This document shows positions 51,404 to 63,358 of a stretch of DNA of 64,000 bases, piece after piece (the first letter of the stretch is position 1; every line of letters begins with the position of its first letter). The notes under the pieces were generated by a model. The model ran no database searches, was not told where the DNA came from, and saw only the letters and a list, made by a program, of their open reading frames with translations. Source of the DNA: Pseudomonas frederiksbergensis (GTDB lineage Bacteria > Pseudomonadota > Gammaproteobacteria > Pseudomonadales > Pseudomonadaceae); NCBI RefSeq assembly GCF_035751725.1, contig NZ_CP142104.1:1488001-1552000 (forward strand), written 5' to 3'. The translations under genes and the position numbers were made by a program.

Positions 51404-51419
51404 TTGGCTTGGGTTGTAA

Positions 51420-51453
51420 AAAACGGGAGTCCCAAGGGGCTCCCGTTTTTTTT
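51420..51453 (+). terminator. Terminator after cheR
   Basis: AAAACGGGAG and CTCCCGTTTT pair around TCCCAAGGGG and are followed by more T, just after the cheR stop. Confidence 0.9.
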
Positions 51454-51497
51454 ACAGCACCGTCCACAGTTTGGATCTTATCGCGCCTGAGAAGCGG

Positions 51498-51539
51498 CAG
51501 AAAAGCGGCAGCCAGCGGAAGCCGATTGCCGCTTTTCTG
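51498..51539. repeat. 13-bp inverted repeat upstream of flgB
   Basis: CAGAAAAGCGGCA and TGCCGCTTTTCTG form a perfect 13-bp stem around 16 bp, 55 bp upstream of the sigma-54 promoter. Extra GCGGCA/TGCCGC copies flank it. It may be an activator site or a second terminator-like hairpin. Confidence 0.6.
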
Positions 51540-51593
51540 GCATTGCCGCTTTGCCGATCCCCGCAAAGCCCCGGTTTACGGGGCTTTTGAAAG

Positions 51594-51609
51594 TGGCACG
51601 ACGCTTGCT
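51594..51609 (+). promoter_or_regulatory. Sigma-54 promoter of flgBCDE
   Basis: TGGCACG, ACGC, TTGCT is a perfect RpoN -24/-12 element 43 bp before the flgB start. In pseudomonads this operon is driven by RpoN with FleQ/FleR. Confidence 0.95.
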
Positions 51610-51652
51610 AAAGCCTTCGTACGTACATTCTGGTCACCCAAAGGTTTCCGAC

Positions 51653-52060
51653 ATGAGCATCAGCTTCGATAAAGCGCTCGGTATCCACGAACAGGCCCTG
51701 AGCTTCCGCGCCCAGCGTGCCGAAGTCCTGGCCAACAACATCGCCAACGCCGACACCCCGAACTACAAGGCCCGTGACCTGGATTTTTCCAAGGTGCTCG
51801 CCGAGCAGAACGAGAAAACCAAGAACGGCCACTTCGCCTTGAACATGACCAACAGCCGTCATATCGAAGCCGAGGGCGTGGGCAGCGGCGACGAATCCTT
51901 GATGTATCGCACGCCGATGCAGCCGTCGATCGACCAGAACACCGTGGACGCTCAACTGGAACAGTCCAACTACGCGGAAAACTCCGTGAACTTCCAGGCC
52001 AGCTTCACCCTGCTCAACAGTAAATTCAAAGGGCTGGTATCGGCCCTGCGTGGAGAGTAA
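51653..52060 (+). CDS. flgB: Flagellar proximal rod protein FlgB
   Basis: A 135-residue rod subunit exported by the flagellar type III system. The rod-family N-terminus LGIHEQALSFRAQRAEVLANNIANADTPNYKARDLDF and the C-terminal NSVNFQASFTLLNSKFKGLVSALRGE are typical. The start at MSISFDKA is preferred over a 34-residue upstream extension that would run over the sigma-54 leader. First gene of flgBCDE. Confidence 0.95.
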   Translation: MSISFDKALGIHEQALSFRAQRAEVLANNIANADTPNYKARDLDFSKVLAEQNEKTKNGHFALNMTNSRHIEAEGVGSGDESLMYRTPMQPSIDQNTVDAQLEQSNYAENSVNFQASFTLLNSKFKGLVSALRGE

Positions 52061-52063
52061 GCC

Positions 52064-52507
52064 ATGTCGATCGCGAGCGTTTTCAACATCGCCGGCAGTG
52101 CCATGAGTGCCCAGACCACTCGCCTGAACACCGTCGCCAGTAACATTGCCAACGCCGAGACCGTTTCGTCGAGCATCGACCAGACCTATCGCGCCCGCCA
52201 CCCGGTGTTCGCCACCATGTTCCAGGGCGGCCAGTCCGGCGGCAGCGACTCGCTGTTCCAGGACCAGGACGCGGCGGGGCAGGGCGTACAGGTACTGGGC
52301 GTAGTCGAAGACCAGAGCAACCTCGAAGCACGTTATGAGCCAAACCATCCGGCCGCGGACGCCAAGGGTTATGTCTATTACCCGAACGTCAACGTCGTCG
52401 AAGAAATGGCCGACATGATTTCCGCCAGTCGTTCGTTCCAGACCAACGTCGAAATGATGAACACCGCCAAAACCATGATGCAGAAGGTCCTGACCCTCGG
52501 TCAGTGA
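52064..52507 (+). CDS. flgC: Flagellar proximal rod protein FlgC
   Basis: A 147-residue rod protein that begins 3 bp after the flgB stop. It has the rod signature FNIAGSAMSAQTTRLNTVASNIANAETV and the conserved C-terminal VNVVEEMADMISASRSFQTNVEMMNTAKTMMQKVLTLGQ. Export is by the flagellar apparatus without a cleaved signal. Confidence 0.95.
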   Translation: MSIASVFNIAGSAMSAQTTRLNTVASNIANAETVSSSIDQTYRARHPVFATMFQGGQSGGSDSLFQDQDAAGQGVQVLGVVEDQSNLEARYEPNHPAADAKGYVYYPNVNVVEEMADMISASRSFQTNVEMMNTAKTMMQKVLTLGQ

Positions 52508-52522
52508 TAAGGGGCGAGTCAC

Positions 52523-53245
52523 ATGAGCGTCACCAACACCACCGGCGGTTTGAGCCTCAACGAGATTCTCGCCAATTCCTCGGTCAAGACCAACACCAAG
52601 GCCGATGGCCTGGGCGCGGCAACCAATGCGGCGAGCGGCAACCAGGAATTGGGCAAGGATGCGTTTTTGCAACTGCTCGTTACCCAACTGAAGAATCAGA
52701 ACCCGCTGGAGCCCCAGGACAACGGTGAGTTCGTTGCCCAGTTGGCGCAGTTCAGCAGCCTGGAAGGCATCACCACGCTCAACGATACCGTCAGCGGCAT
52801 CGCCGGCAACTACAACTCGTCCCAGGCGTTGCAAGCTTCGTCCCTGGTCGGGCGTTCGGTGATCGCTCCGGGTGACAAGGCCGTGGTCGATACTTCCAAG
52901 AGCCTCAACGGCACCGTGGTGGTTCCGGCAGCGGTGTCCTCCCTTACCGTCAAGATCATGGACAAGGATGGCAAGACCGTCCGCACCATCGACCTGGGCA
53001 GCCAGAAATCTGGCAACTCCGCCTTCATCTGGGATGGCAAGAACGATGCGGGCACGACCGTCGAGTCGGGCACGTACACCTTCGCGGCCTCGACCACCAT
53101 CGATGGCCAGGCCACATCGCTGATCACCAACCTGCCGGCCACGGTCAGCAGCGTGACGATCAGCCAGACGGGCGGTGAGCTCATGCTCAACCTGGCCGGG
53201 CTGGGCAGCATTGCCCTGTCCAAAGTACAAACTATTGGTATGTAG
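52523..53245 (+). CDS. flgD: Flagellar hook assembly scaffold FlgD
   Basis: FlgD caps the growing hook. The 240-residue protein has the conserved N-terminal FLQLLVTQLKNQNPLEPQDNGEFVAQLAQFSSLEGI and a C-terminal Ig-like/Tudor domain with FIWDGKNDAGTTVESGTYTF. It follows flgC by 15 bp with its own GGGGCG site. Confidence 0.95.
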   Translation: MSVTNTTGGLSLNEILANSSVKTNTKADGLGAATNAASGNQELGKDAFLQLLVTQLKNQNPLEPQDNGEFVAQLAQFSSLEGITTLNDTVSGIAGNYNSSQALQASSLVGRSVIAPGDKAVVDTSKSLNGTVVVPAAVSSLTVKIMDKDGKTVRTIDLGSQKSGNSAFIWDGKNDAGTTVESGTYTFAASTTIDGQATSLITNLPATVSSVTISQTGGELMLNLAGLGSIALSKVQTIGM

Positions 53246-53273
53246 AGCCGACTAACCGGCAAAAGGAGTCAAC

Positions 53274-54572
53274 ATGTCTTTCAACATCGGCCTTAGCGGT
53301 CTCTATGCAGCCAACAAACAGCTGGACGTGACCGGCAACAACATCGCCAACGTGGCGACCACCGGTTTCAAATCGTCCCGCGCGGAATTCGAAGACGTCT
53401 ACTCGGCCACCAAGCTGGGTTCGGGCAGCAAGACCGTCGGCAACGGCGTGCGCCTGGCCAACGTTTCCCAGCAATTCGGCCAGGGTGACGTGAACAACAC
53501 CGGCAACGTGCTGGACATGGGCATCCAGGGCCAGGGCTTCTTTGTCCTGAGCAACGACGGTTCCCTGAGCTACACCCGTGCCGGTACGTTCAAGACCGAC
53601 AAGGAAGGCTACGTCACCAACAGTGACGGCACTGCACGTCTGCAGGGCTATGGCGTGGATGCCAACGGCAAGATCCAGAACGGCATCCTGACCGATCTGC
53701 GCATCGATACCTCGAACCTGCCGCCACAAGCCACCAGCCTGGTTTCGTCGACCATCAACCTGAACTCGACGGCAACGCCGATTACCGCCGCGTTCAACCC
53801 GGCCGATACCGCTACTTTCACCAAGCAGTTCACCACTCCGATCTACGACACCCAGGGTAACCAGCATTCCATGGACCAGTACATGGTCAAGACGGCCGGC
53901 AACACCTGGAACGTCTATACCTTGATCGATGGTCGTAACCTCGATGGCAGCTTGCCGACCACGACCGGTGCGACCGCGCCTGTTCCTTCGACCATGAACT
54001 TCGATTCGAGCGGCAGGTTGACCTCGGTCACCACTCCTCCAGCGGGTACCAGCAGTGATTTGGTACTGACCGGCTGGGTTCCGGGCACCGTGACCAACGG
54101 CACATGGACCGCCAACGGCGCGGCCAGCGCGCCGAGCATCACAATCTCCATGGGCAACACCACTCAGTTCAACGCCGACACCGCGCGGTCGATCCCGGCC
54201 CAGAACGGTTACGCCACTGGCCAGATCACCAACCTGACCATTGATGGCAGCGGTGTGATGCTCGCCAACTTCAGCAACAACCAGACCAAGCCGATCGGCC
54301 AGCTCGCCCTCGCCAGCTTCACCAACGAGCAGGGTCTGCAGCCAGTAGGCGGCACCAGCTGGAAAGAAACCTTCGCTTCGGGTATTCCAGGCTACGACGC
54401 GCCACAAACCGGCACCCTGGGTTCGATCGTCTCCAACTCCCTGGAAGAGTCCAACGTCAACCTGACCAACGAACTGGTCGAGTTGATCAAGGCGCAAAGC
54501 AACTACCAGGCAAACGCCAAGACCATCTCCACCCAGAGCACCATCATGCAGACCATCATTCAGATGGCTTGA
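53274..54572 (+). CDS. flgE: Flagellar hook protein FlgE
   Basis: The main hook subunit, 432 residues. It has the flagellar rod/hook N-terminus GLSGLYAANKQLDVTGNNIANVATTGFKSSRAEFEDVY and the C-terminal heptad region VNLTNELVELIKAQSNYQANAKTISTQSTIMQTIIQMA. AAAGGAG lies upstream of the ATG. It is the last gene of this cluster; the usual flgFGHIJKL genes do not follow here. Confidence 0.95.
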   Translation: MSFNIGLSGLYAANKQLDVTGNNIANVATTGFKSSRAEFEDVYSATKLGSGSKTVGNGVRLANVSQQFGQGDVNNTGNVLDMGIQGQGFFVLSNDGSLSYTRAGTFKTDKEGYVTNSDGTARLQGYGVDANGKIQNGILTDLRIDTSNLPPQATSLVSSTINLNSTATPITAAFNPADTATFTKQFTTPIYDTQGNQHSMDQYMVKTAGNTWNVYTLIDGRNLDGSLPTTTGATAPVPSTMNFDSSGRLTSVTTPPAGTSSDLVLTGWVPGTVTNGTWTANGAASAPSITISMGNTTQFNADTARSIPAQNGYATGQITNLTIDGSGVMLANFSNNQTKPIGQLALASFTNEQGLQPVGGTSWKETFASGIPGYDAPQTGTLGSIVSNSLEESNVNLTNELVELIKAQSNYQANAKTISTQSTIMQTIIQMA

Positions 54573-54603
54573 TGCCGATGGCTGTTTGAAGGCTGCACAA
54601 GGA

Positions 54604-54627
54604 GCCCCTCGCGAGAGGGGCTTTTTT
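54604..54627 (+). terminator. Terminator after flgE
   Basis: GCCCCTC and GAGGGGC pair around GCGA and are followed by TTTTTT, about 30 bp after the flgE stop. It ends the flgBCDE transcript. Confidence 0.9.
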
Positions 54628-54715
54628 GTGCGGCCATGATTCTCATTTTCCGCTTGAAAAGGATGACTATCGGCTTTAATGGTACGCGCTGGACTCAGTG
54701 GATTTGCGCGGCAGG

Positions 54716-55447
54716 TCAATCATCCGCAGTAGAAAGAGACTTTCCTCTTTCGCGTGCTTTTTTCTCTTCAATATCGAAACCGTGCTCAAAAAGAGCCATG
54801 TCAAACAGTCTGCCGGTTGGGTACGGCAGCTGTGCCTTTTTGGTTTTCAGGGTCGGAAATTCCAGCTTCATTTCTTCTATGATTTTGGCTAGCGCTGTAA
54901 GTCCTTTGCCACTGACTGTTCCTACGTCAGCTCGATATGGATATAGATTGACGCGACCAGCTTTGAAAAATCTATCTAGCGCAGGGTACTCGCCCCATAC
55001 GCCTAATAAGATTTTAGTAATCAAGGTGTCAGTCCAGGATACCTTTGCTCCTTCGAAGGCCTTTATCGAGGCCACGACAGAGTCGAGTAATGCCTGGTTG
55101 CGCCTTAACTGTTTTTGGTCAACTGAAGGAGAGAAGTCTTTAAGCGTCAACTCAAAAAGCTTGGGGCCGTCACCCTTGAATAATATTCTGGCTAGATCTT
55201 TCATTAGGTCCAGATTGCTATTTTTCAGCAGTCTTGAAGAACCTCGGTACATTCCCCAGTTCGCCAGATAGAAACCCAGATGCAGTGCTGTCATCTCTAT
55301 CTGCTTTTTAGACGTCAGGGCTCCCCAGTTTCCTTCGAAGGTCCAAATATATTCCCAGAGAAACTCCCAAGCCTGGAGGCGGGGGTATTCGTGGTTTTCT
55401 ATTCTGCTGTAATACGCGAGGGTGTAAGCCTTCGAATCAAATGGCAT
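54716..55447 (-). CDS. Hypothetical protein between flgE and nrdA
   Basis: I do not recognise this 243-residue protein. It contains EYPRLQAWEFLWEYIWTFEGNWGALTSKKQIEMTALHLGFYLANWGMYRGSSRLL and KVSWTDTLITKILLGVWGEYPALDRFFK. The start at MPFDSKAY follows AGGAGAAAGCAG. It is AT-richer than the flagellar genes and nrdA on either side, which suggests acquisition. No signal peptide, membrane segment or catalytic motif is visible. Confidence 0.65.
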   Translation of the reverse strand: MPFDSKAYTLAYYSRIENHEYPRLQAWEFLWEYIWTFEGNWGALTSKKQIEMTALHLGFYLANWGMYRGSSRLLKNSNLDLMKDLARILFKGDGPKLFELTLKDFSPSVDQKQLRRNQALLDSVVASIKAFEGAKVSWTDTLITKILLGVWGEYPALDRFFKAGRVNLYPYRADVGTVSGKGLTALAKIIEEMKLEFPTLKTKKAQLPYPTGRLFDMALFEHGFDIEEKKARERGKSLSTADD

Positions 55448-55475
55448 CTGCTTTCTCCTGATGGCCATAACGCAC

Positions 55476-55515
55476 AAAAAAACCCCCGATAAACCAGCGG
55501 TCTATCGGGGGCTTC
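55476..55515 (-). terminator. Terminator of nrdA
   Basis: CCCCCGATAgACC and the matching GGTtTATCGGGGG form a long stem; on the minus strand it is followed by TTTTTT. It lies ~35 bp after the nrdA stop. Confidence 0.9.
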
Positions 55516-55550
55516 TTCAGCAGGCGCCTTGCAGCGCCCACCCGCTCAGC

Positions 55551-58442
<2,892 letters not shown>

Positions 58443-58797
58443 GGGTGTCTCCACGTTCTCTATGTTTATTTGGGCACCATCACGGTGCCCACCGTTCCGT
58501 CCTGAAGCACTACAACCGACTGGCGCCGGGTATAACAACTTCGGGACAGTAGGACGCGGGCCTGTGGCGTCGCGTCCATCCGAAGTTCTTGGGTCGCGAG
58601 CCTGGGCTCTAGACCGGGTTTGCTAAGGTGGCAGCAAAGGACTGCAACACCCGTACCGTTCCGGTCGTTTTCGACCTGGGAAACGGTTGCCATCCGCAGG
58701 GGCGGTTCTGGACTTGGAAAACTGCGGTGTTGCAGGAGGACAGAGGCAAGAAAAGCGCTTGAATTCTCTATCCGACTTGTGTTTGGTTTTTGGCCTG

Positions 58798-58817
58798 AAA
58801 CCCTACATGTAGGGTTT
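58798..58817. promoter_or_regulatory. 20-bp palindrome, possible NrdR box
   Basis: AAACCCTACATGTAGGGTTT is a perfect 20-bp palindrome upstream of nrdA. The CTACATGTAG core is similar to the NrdR-box pattern, and a weaker CTACAAGATA lies 28 bp away. T-rich sequence follows on the plus strand, so a terminator is an alternative, but no gene ends there. Confidence 0.45.
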
Positions 58818-58872
58818 TTTACGCGGCGGGCTACAAGATAATGCGTTTTTGGACATGAATCAACGTGCTGCC

Positions 58873-58881
58873 TGTGGATAA
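58873..58881 (-). promoter_or_regulatory. DnaA box upstream of nrdA
   Basis: On the minus strand TTATCCACA is a perfect DnaA box about 430 bp upstream of nrdA. DnaA regulates nrdAB in E. coli; a similar role here is inference from one site. Confidence 0.45.
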
Positions 58882-59202
58882 GCCTGTGCGTAATTTGTGT
58901 GCGAAACGTGGAACTGCTCTGTAGGCCGCGACCTAGCTGGAGCGAGCCTTTTTTCAACGATTTTGACGACTCGAAAACAGCCCGGAGTTTTTTGCGGGCG
59001 CGGACGTTACCACACAAATCCAGCCCGACCGAACGCATTTGTCCGCTTGTTTTCTACGCAGGTCGCGTTTATACAATCGGCCGGTGCGTGGGCGTGTTTA
59101 TCCTCCTTTAAGATGACAAAAAAACGGGAGGATGCAGATTTCCAAGCGGGCACGGGATAGTGCTGATCCTTCTTTTATATTCACAGCAAGACGAGGCCCC
59201 CC

Positions 59203-59925
59203 GTGGAACAAGAAGCCTGGCAGATTTTGATCGTCGAGGATGACCAGCGTCTGGCCGAGCTGACCCGCGAGTACTTGGAGAGCAATGGCCTGCACGTCGC
59301 CATCGAAGGCAACGGCGCGGTGGCGGCGCAACGGATCATCGACGAGCAGCCGGACCTGGTCATCCTCGACCTGATGCTGCCTGGCGAAGACGGCCTGAGC
59401 ATTTGCCGCAAGGTGCGCGAACACTTCAACGGACCGATCCTGATGCTGACGGCGCGTACCGATGACACCGACCAGATCCAAGGCCTGGACCTTGGGGCCG
59501 ATGACTACGTCTGCAAGCCGGTGCGCCCACGCCTGTTGCTGGCGCGCATCCAGGCCCTGTTGCGGCGCAGTGAGCCGGAACCGTCGGTGCCGCAGAAACC
59601 GCGGCGCCTGGAATTCGGCCCGCTGGTGGTGGACGACGCCTTGCGTGAAGCCTGGTTGCAGGGCAACGGTATCGAACTGACCAGCGCCGAATTCGACCTG
59701 TTGTGGCTGCTGGTGTCCAATGCCGGGCGCATCCTGTCCCGGGAAGAAATCTTCACCGCCCTGCGCGGCATCGGCTACGACGGCCAGGATCGCTCCATCG
59801 ACGTGCGCATCTCGCGCATCCGCCCCAAGATCGGCGACGACCCCGACCATCCACGACTGATCAAGACCATTCGCAGCAAAGGCTACCTGTTCGTGCCTGA
59901 AGCTTGCGTAGACGCCGCTCCGTGA
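59203..59925 (+). CDS. OmpR-family response regulator, RstA-like
   Basis: The 240-residue regulator has a REC domain (ILIVEDDQRLAELT, phosphoacceptor D56 in LVILDLMLPGEDG, MLTARTDD, DDYVCKPVRP) and a C-terminal winged helix (IELTSAEFDLLWLLVSNAGRILSREEI ... SIDVRISRIRPKIG). The GTG start at 59203 follows the flanking GACGAGGC. It overlaps the kinase gene by 4 bp. The same pair next to nrdA occurs in P. aeruginosa, to my recollection. The stimulus is unknown. Confidence 0.88.
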   Translation: MEQEAWQILIVEDDQRLAELTREYLESNGLHVAIEGNGAVAAQRIIDEQPDLVILDLMLPGEDGLSICRKVREHFNGPILMLTARTDDTDQIQGLDLGADDYVCKPVRPRLLLARIQALLRRSEPEPSVPQKPRRLEFGPLVVDDALREAWLQGNGIELTSAEFDLLWLLVSNAGRILSREEIFTALRGIGYDGQDRSIDVRISRIRPKIGDDPDHPRLIKTIRSKGYLFVPEACVDAAP

Positions 59926-61532
59926 ACTCGATCTTCCTGCGGATCTATGGCGGCATGTGCGCGGCGCTGGTGTTGGTCGCGGTACTTGGCGTGCTGGCGC
60001 TGCACCAGCTTAATCAGACGCGCGCCGAGCAGTACCGCGAGCGCCTGGCCCACGGGACGTTTTCCTTGATGGCCGATAATTTGCGGCCAATGAATGACAC
60101 CGAGCGCCGTCGAGCGTTGGCGGTGTGGGCGCGCCTGCTGGGCATTCCGCTGGAACTGCAGGTGCTCAGCCAGGGCGACCTCGACCTGGGCCAGCGCACC
60201 CGAGTATTGCGCGGGCAGGTCCTGGTGGAGCAGACCGGCCCCCACGCGGCCAAGGTCTATCGGTTGGTCAGCGATGGCGAGCAATTGACGTTGGTAGGCG
60301 AAGTTCGCCAGATCAGCGAGCAATTGGCCCGGGCGACAATCTATTTGCTGGCCGACGAGCTGGTGCGCTACCCCGTGGCCGAGCAGCCCGAGCGGCTTGC
60401 GCAACTCAAACAGGAAAAGGGCTTCGGTTTCGACCTGCGCCTGATGACCGTCGACCAGGCGGACATGGATGAAGACCAGCGTCGGCGGGTGTCCGAGGGC
60501 GACACGGTGATGGCGCTGGGCAAGGGTGGCGACTCGATCCGGGTATTCGCCGGGATGGTCGGCACGCCGTGGGTCCTGGAGATCGGCCCGTTGTACCAGA
60601 TGAATCCTTATCCGCCCGAATGGCTGGTGCTGATCGCGGCGCTGGGCTTGAGCCTGATCGGCTTGATCGTCTACTTGCTGGTGCGTCAGTTGGAGCGACG
60701 CTTGCGCGGCCTGGAATCAGCCGCCACCCAGATCGCCCAGGGCAGCCTGGAAACCCGCGTGCCGGCCCGGGGCGCCGATTCGGTGGGGCGCCTGGCCGCT
60801 GCGTTCAATGGCATGGCCGAGCACTTGCAGCAATTGTTGGCGATCCAGCGGGAGTTGGTGCGCGCGGTGTCCCACGAATTGCGCACGCCGGTGGCGCGCC
60901 TGCGCTTCGGCCTGGAAATGCTCGGCAGCGCCAGCACGCCCGAGGCCCGCGATAAATACCTGGCCGGCATGGACCACGACATCGAAGATCTGGATCGCCT
61001 GGTAGACGAGATGCTGACGTATGCGCGCCTGGAGCAAGGCTCGCCGGCGTTGAATTTCCAGCGGGTGGATCTGGATGCGCTGGTCAATCAGGTCATAGAA
61101 GAATTGGGGCCTTTGCGCGCCGGGATCACGGTGGAGCGTGGCCTGTGCCTGTCCGCCGCCGATTGCGACGGCGCCTGGGTCGAGGCCGAGCCGCGTTTCC
61201 TGCATCGCGCCCTGCAGAATCTGGTGGGCAATGCCATGCGCCATGCCAGATCCCGGGTCACCGTGAGTTACCAGGTCGGCCAACTGCGCTGCCGGGTCGA
61301 TGTCGAGGATGACGGGCCGGGTGTGCCGGAGGCCGCGTGGGAACGGGTATTCAAGCCGTTCCTGCGCCTGGACGACAGCCGGGCGCGAGCGTCGGGCGGC
61401 CACGGACTGGGGCTGTCGATCGTGCGGCGGATCATCCACTGGCACGATGGCCGCGCGCTGATCAACAGAAGCAAAAGCCTGGGCGGGGCATGTTTCAGCT
61501 TGAGTTGGCCGAGGCATCAGGATCGGTCTTGA
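59922..61532 (+). CDS. Sensor histidine kinase, RstB-like
   Basis: A 536-residue inner-membrane kinase with TM1 near residues 5-25 and TM2 near 232-255 (WLVLIAALGLSLIGLIVYLLV) that enclose a periplasmic sensor. A HAMP region follows, then the H-box VSHELRTPVARLRFGLEM (His ~318), N-box LQNLVGNAMRHA and G-boxes VEDDGPGVP and GGHGLGLSIV. GTG at 59922 is chosen because it overlaps the regulator stop (GTGA). Confidence 0.88.
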   Translation: MNSIFLRIYGGMCAALVLVAVLGVLALHQLNQTRAEQYRERLAHGTFSLMADNLRPMNDTERRRALAVWARLLGIPLELQVLSQGDLDLGQRTRVLRGQVLVEQTGPHAAKVYRLVSDGEQLTLVGEVRQISEQLARATIYLLADELVRYPVAEQPERLAQLKQEKGFGFDLRLMTVDQADMDEDQRRRVSEGDTVMALGKGGDSIRVFAGMVGTPWVLEIGPLYQMNPYPPEWLVLIAALGLSLIGLIVYLLVRQLERRLRGLESAATQIAQGSLETRVPARGADSVGRLAAAFNGMAEHLQQLLAIQRELVRAVSHELRTPVARLRFGLEMLGSASTPEARDKYLAGMDHDIEDLDRLVDEMLTYARLEQGSPALNFQRVDLDALVNQVIEELGPLRAGITVERGLCLSAADCDGAWVEAEPRFLHRALQNLVGNAMRHARSRVTVSYQVGQLRCRVDVEDDGPGVPEAAWERVFKPFLRLDDSRARASGGHGLGLSIVRRIIHWHDGRALINRSKSLGGACFSLSWPRHQDRS

Positions 61533-61551
61533 AAGGTGCGGCGCTCCAGAT

Positions 61552-62295
61552 CTACGCGTCTCGGGCCTCGATCCCTACCAGGCTCAGCAACTGCCCATCC
61601 TTGAGCCCAAACTGCCCTTGCAACTCGCTGCCATGACGCCACTCGGGCGACAGGTCGGTCAGGAGCCGCAGGCGCACTTGCCCGTCGTGGGACCACTCCA
61701 GCACTTCGGCATGCTCGAAATAGAAACGCTGCCCGACAATCGGGTACAGCGCCTTGAACAGGCTTTCCTTGACTGAGAAGGTCAACGTTACCAGCAGCGC
61801 CCGGTCGTCGCGCGCAACCGTCGCCATGCGTAGCAGTTCAGCGGGAGTGAGGATCTCACCCACCAGTCGCTCGGCGCGCTCGGGGTCGAGCAGGTTTTCC
61901 AGGTCCATGCCCAGCCCTTGCCAGCGTCTTTTTTGCGCAACGATGGCCGCCGCCCGGCCGGTACTGTGGGTGATCGAACCGCTGACATGAGCAGGCCACA
62001 CCGGGGCGCGGTCCTCGCCGATGGCGGGAACACACGCCATGCCGTCAAGCCGATGCAAGGCCGCCCGGGCGCAGATTCGCCCGGCGAGGAATTCCGCCTG
62101 GCGCTTGGCGACCGAGCGTTGGATGCTCGCCGGCGGTTCGATGGCGCTGTCCGGGAAATCAGTCGCGACGAGCAGCAGCGGATCGAAGCGAGTACTGAGC
62201 AGCACTGTATCGGACAGGGCGTCGGGCAGCAGCCAATGATTGTCCAGAGGCGAGCAGCAGGCGGGCAGGGCGGGGATCGGGTTCATGCCGCGCAT
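61552..62295 (-). CDS. pcpS: Phosphopantetheinyl transferase PcpS
   Basis: PcpS attaches 4'-phosphopantetheine to carrier proteins of fatty-acid and secondary-metabolite synthesis. The 247-residue protein has AKRQAEFLAGRICARAALHRL, GEDRAPVWP, SGSITHS, the metal-binding GMDLE, and FSVKESLFKALYP, all typical of the Sfp/EntD family. The wording matches remembered P. aeruginosa PcpS, including the MRxMN start. A second in-frame ATG lies 9 bp downstream (62286). Confidence 0.92.
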   Translation of the reverse strand: MRGMNPIPALPACCSPLDNHWLLPDALSDTVLLSTRFDPLLLVATDFPDSAIEPPASIQRSVAKRQAEFLAGRICARAALHRLDGMACVPAIGEDRAPVWPAHVSGSITHSTGRAAAIVAQKRRWQGLGMDLENLLDPERAERLVGEILTPAELLRMATVARDDRALLVTLTFSVKESLFKALYPIVGQRFYFEHAEVLEWSHDGQVRLRLLTDLSPEWRHGSELQGQFGLKDGQLLSLVGIEARDA

Positions 62296-62360
62296 TTTGC
62301 CGGGTTGGCTGGAGGCTGGGTAGTGGGCCTAGCCTGGTGAATAAAAGAGCGGTTGGTTTT

Positions 62361-62390
62361 TGTGGCGAGGGAGCAAGGTCCCTCGCCACC
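62361..62390. repeat. Single REP-like hairpin
   Basis: TGGCGAGGGA and TCCCTCGCCA pair perfectly around GCAAGG. It shares the GCGAGGGAGC core with the REPIN at 1379-1472. It lies between two minus-strand genes and could end the upstream transcript. Confidence 0.8.
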
Positions 62391-62423
62391 AAAACAACAT
62401 TTTTTCAGCTGAATGAAGTGTTC

Positions 62424-63215
62424 TCAGCCAAAAATCTTCTTGAAGAACTTCTGCATATCCGCCCACGATTTCTCATCGGCTTCCTTGTTGTAGCCAATGT
62501 CTGGCCCGCCATGCTCGCCGTGGCTCAGGCGATCGGCGTCGGGGTTGCTGAAACCGTGCTTGGCGCCGTCGAGGCTGACGAACTCATACTTGGCGCCGGC
62601 CTTGTCCATCTCGCTCTTGAAAGCGGTCACGTTGTCTTCGGTGACCATGCTGTCCAGCGCGCCGTGCTCCACCAGGATCTTGGCCTTGACGCTTCCCGGG
62701 GTGGCTGGCGTGTTGGTGACCAGGGCACCGTGGAAACTCACCACGCCGGCCAGCGGGACACCTTGGCGCGCGGCGTCCAACACCACCTTGCCGCCGAAGC
62801 AATAGCCGATGGCGGCGAGCTTGTCCGGATCGGTCTGGGGTTGTTTCTTCAAGAGGTCCAGCCCGGCCTGGAAGCGCGCGCTGGCCGCCTTGCCGTCCTT
62901 GAGCGCTGCCTGCATGAAGGCCAGGGCGTCCTTGGGATGCTCGGTGTTCTTGCCGTCGCCGTACATGTCGATGGCCAGGGCACTGTAGCCCAGGCCGGCA
63001 AGGTCACGGGCGCGACGCTTGGCGTAATCGTTCAGCCCCCACCATTCATGCACCACCACCACGCCCGGGCGCGGGCCCTTGATCGCATCGTCGTAGGCGT
63101 AATAGCCGACCAGCTTCGTGCCGTCGGCGCTGGTGTAGGGAATCTCCTGGGTCTGGATGGCGGCGTGGCTTGCGCCAGTCAAGGCCAGAAGTACAACAGC
63201 AAGCAACCTGCGCAT
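62424..63215 (-). CDS. Secreted dienelactone hydrolase family protein
   Basis: A 263-residue alpha/beta hydrolase with a signal peptide (MRRLLAVVLLALTGASHA), so it is exported. The DLH triad is visible: Cys in IGYCFGG, Asp in HGALDSM and His in GAKHGFS. GVVVVHEWWGLND is a conserved DLH block. The start at 63215 follows AAGGAG. The substrate is unknown; membership in the DLH family does not imply dienelactone as the true substrate. Confidence 0.88.
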   Translation of the reverse strand: MRRLLAVVLLALTGASHAAIQTQEIPYTSADGTKLVGYYAYDDAIKGPRPGVVVVHEWWGLNDYAKRRARDLAGLGYSALAIDMYGDGKNTEHPKDALAFMQAALKDGKAASARFQAGLDLLKKQPQTDPDKLAAIGYCFGGKVVLDAARQGVPLAGVVSFHGALVTNTPATPGSVKAKILVEHGALDSMVTEDNVTAFKSEMDKAGAKYEFVSLDGAKHGFSNPDADRLSHGEHGGPDIGYNKEADEKSWADMQKFFKKIFG

Positions 63216-63358
63216 GATCGATCTCCTTAAAAAAGTGGTGCACACAGACTAGCCGATTCGTTCAGCCCAGGTTCAGAGAACGTTCAAGAGGGGTTCAGGG
63301 AGCAATGGCTATCGTGGCGGCGACTTCACACAACCATCGCTTCAAAAGGAACCTGATC

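Larger units (their letters stand above)
58443..59202. other. Long nrdA regulatory region
   Basis: About 760 bp without a gene, between the divergent nrdA and the RstA-like regulator. It holds the palindrome and DnaA box listed separately. No other convincing coding frame was found. Confidence 0.6.
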
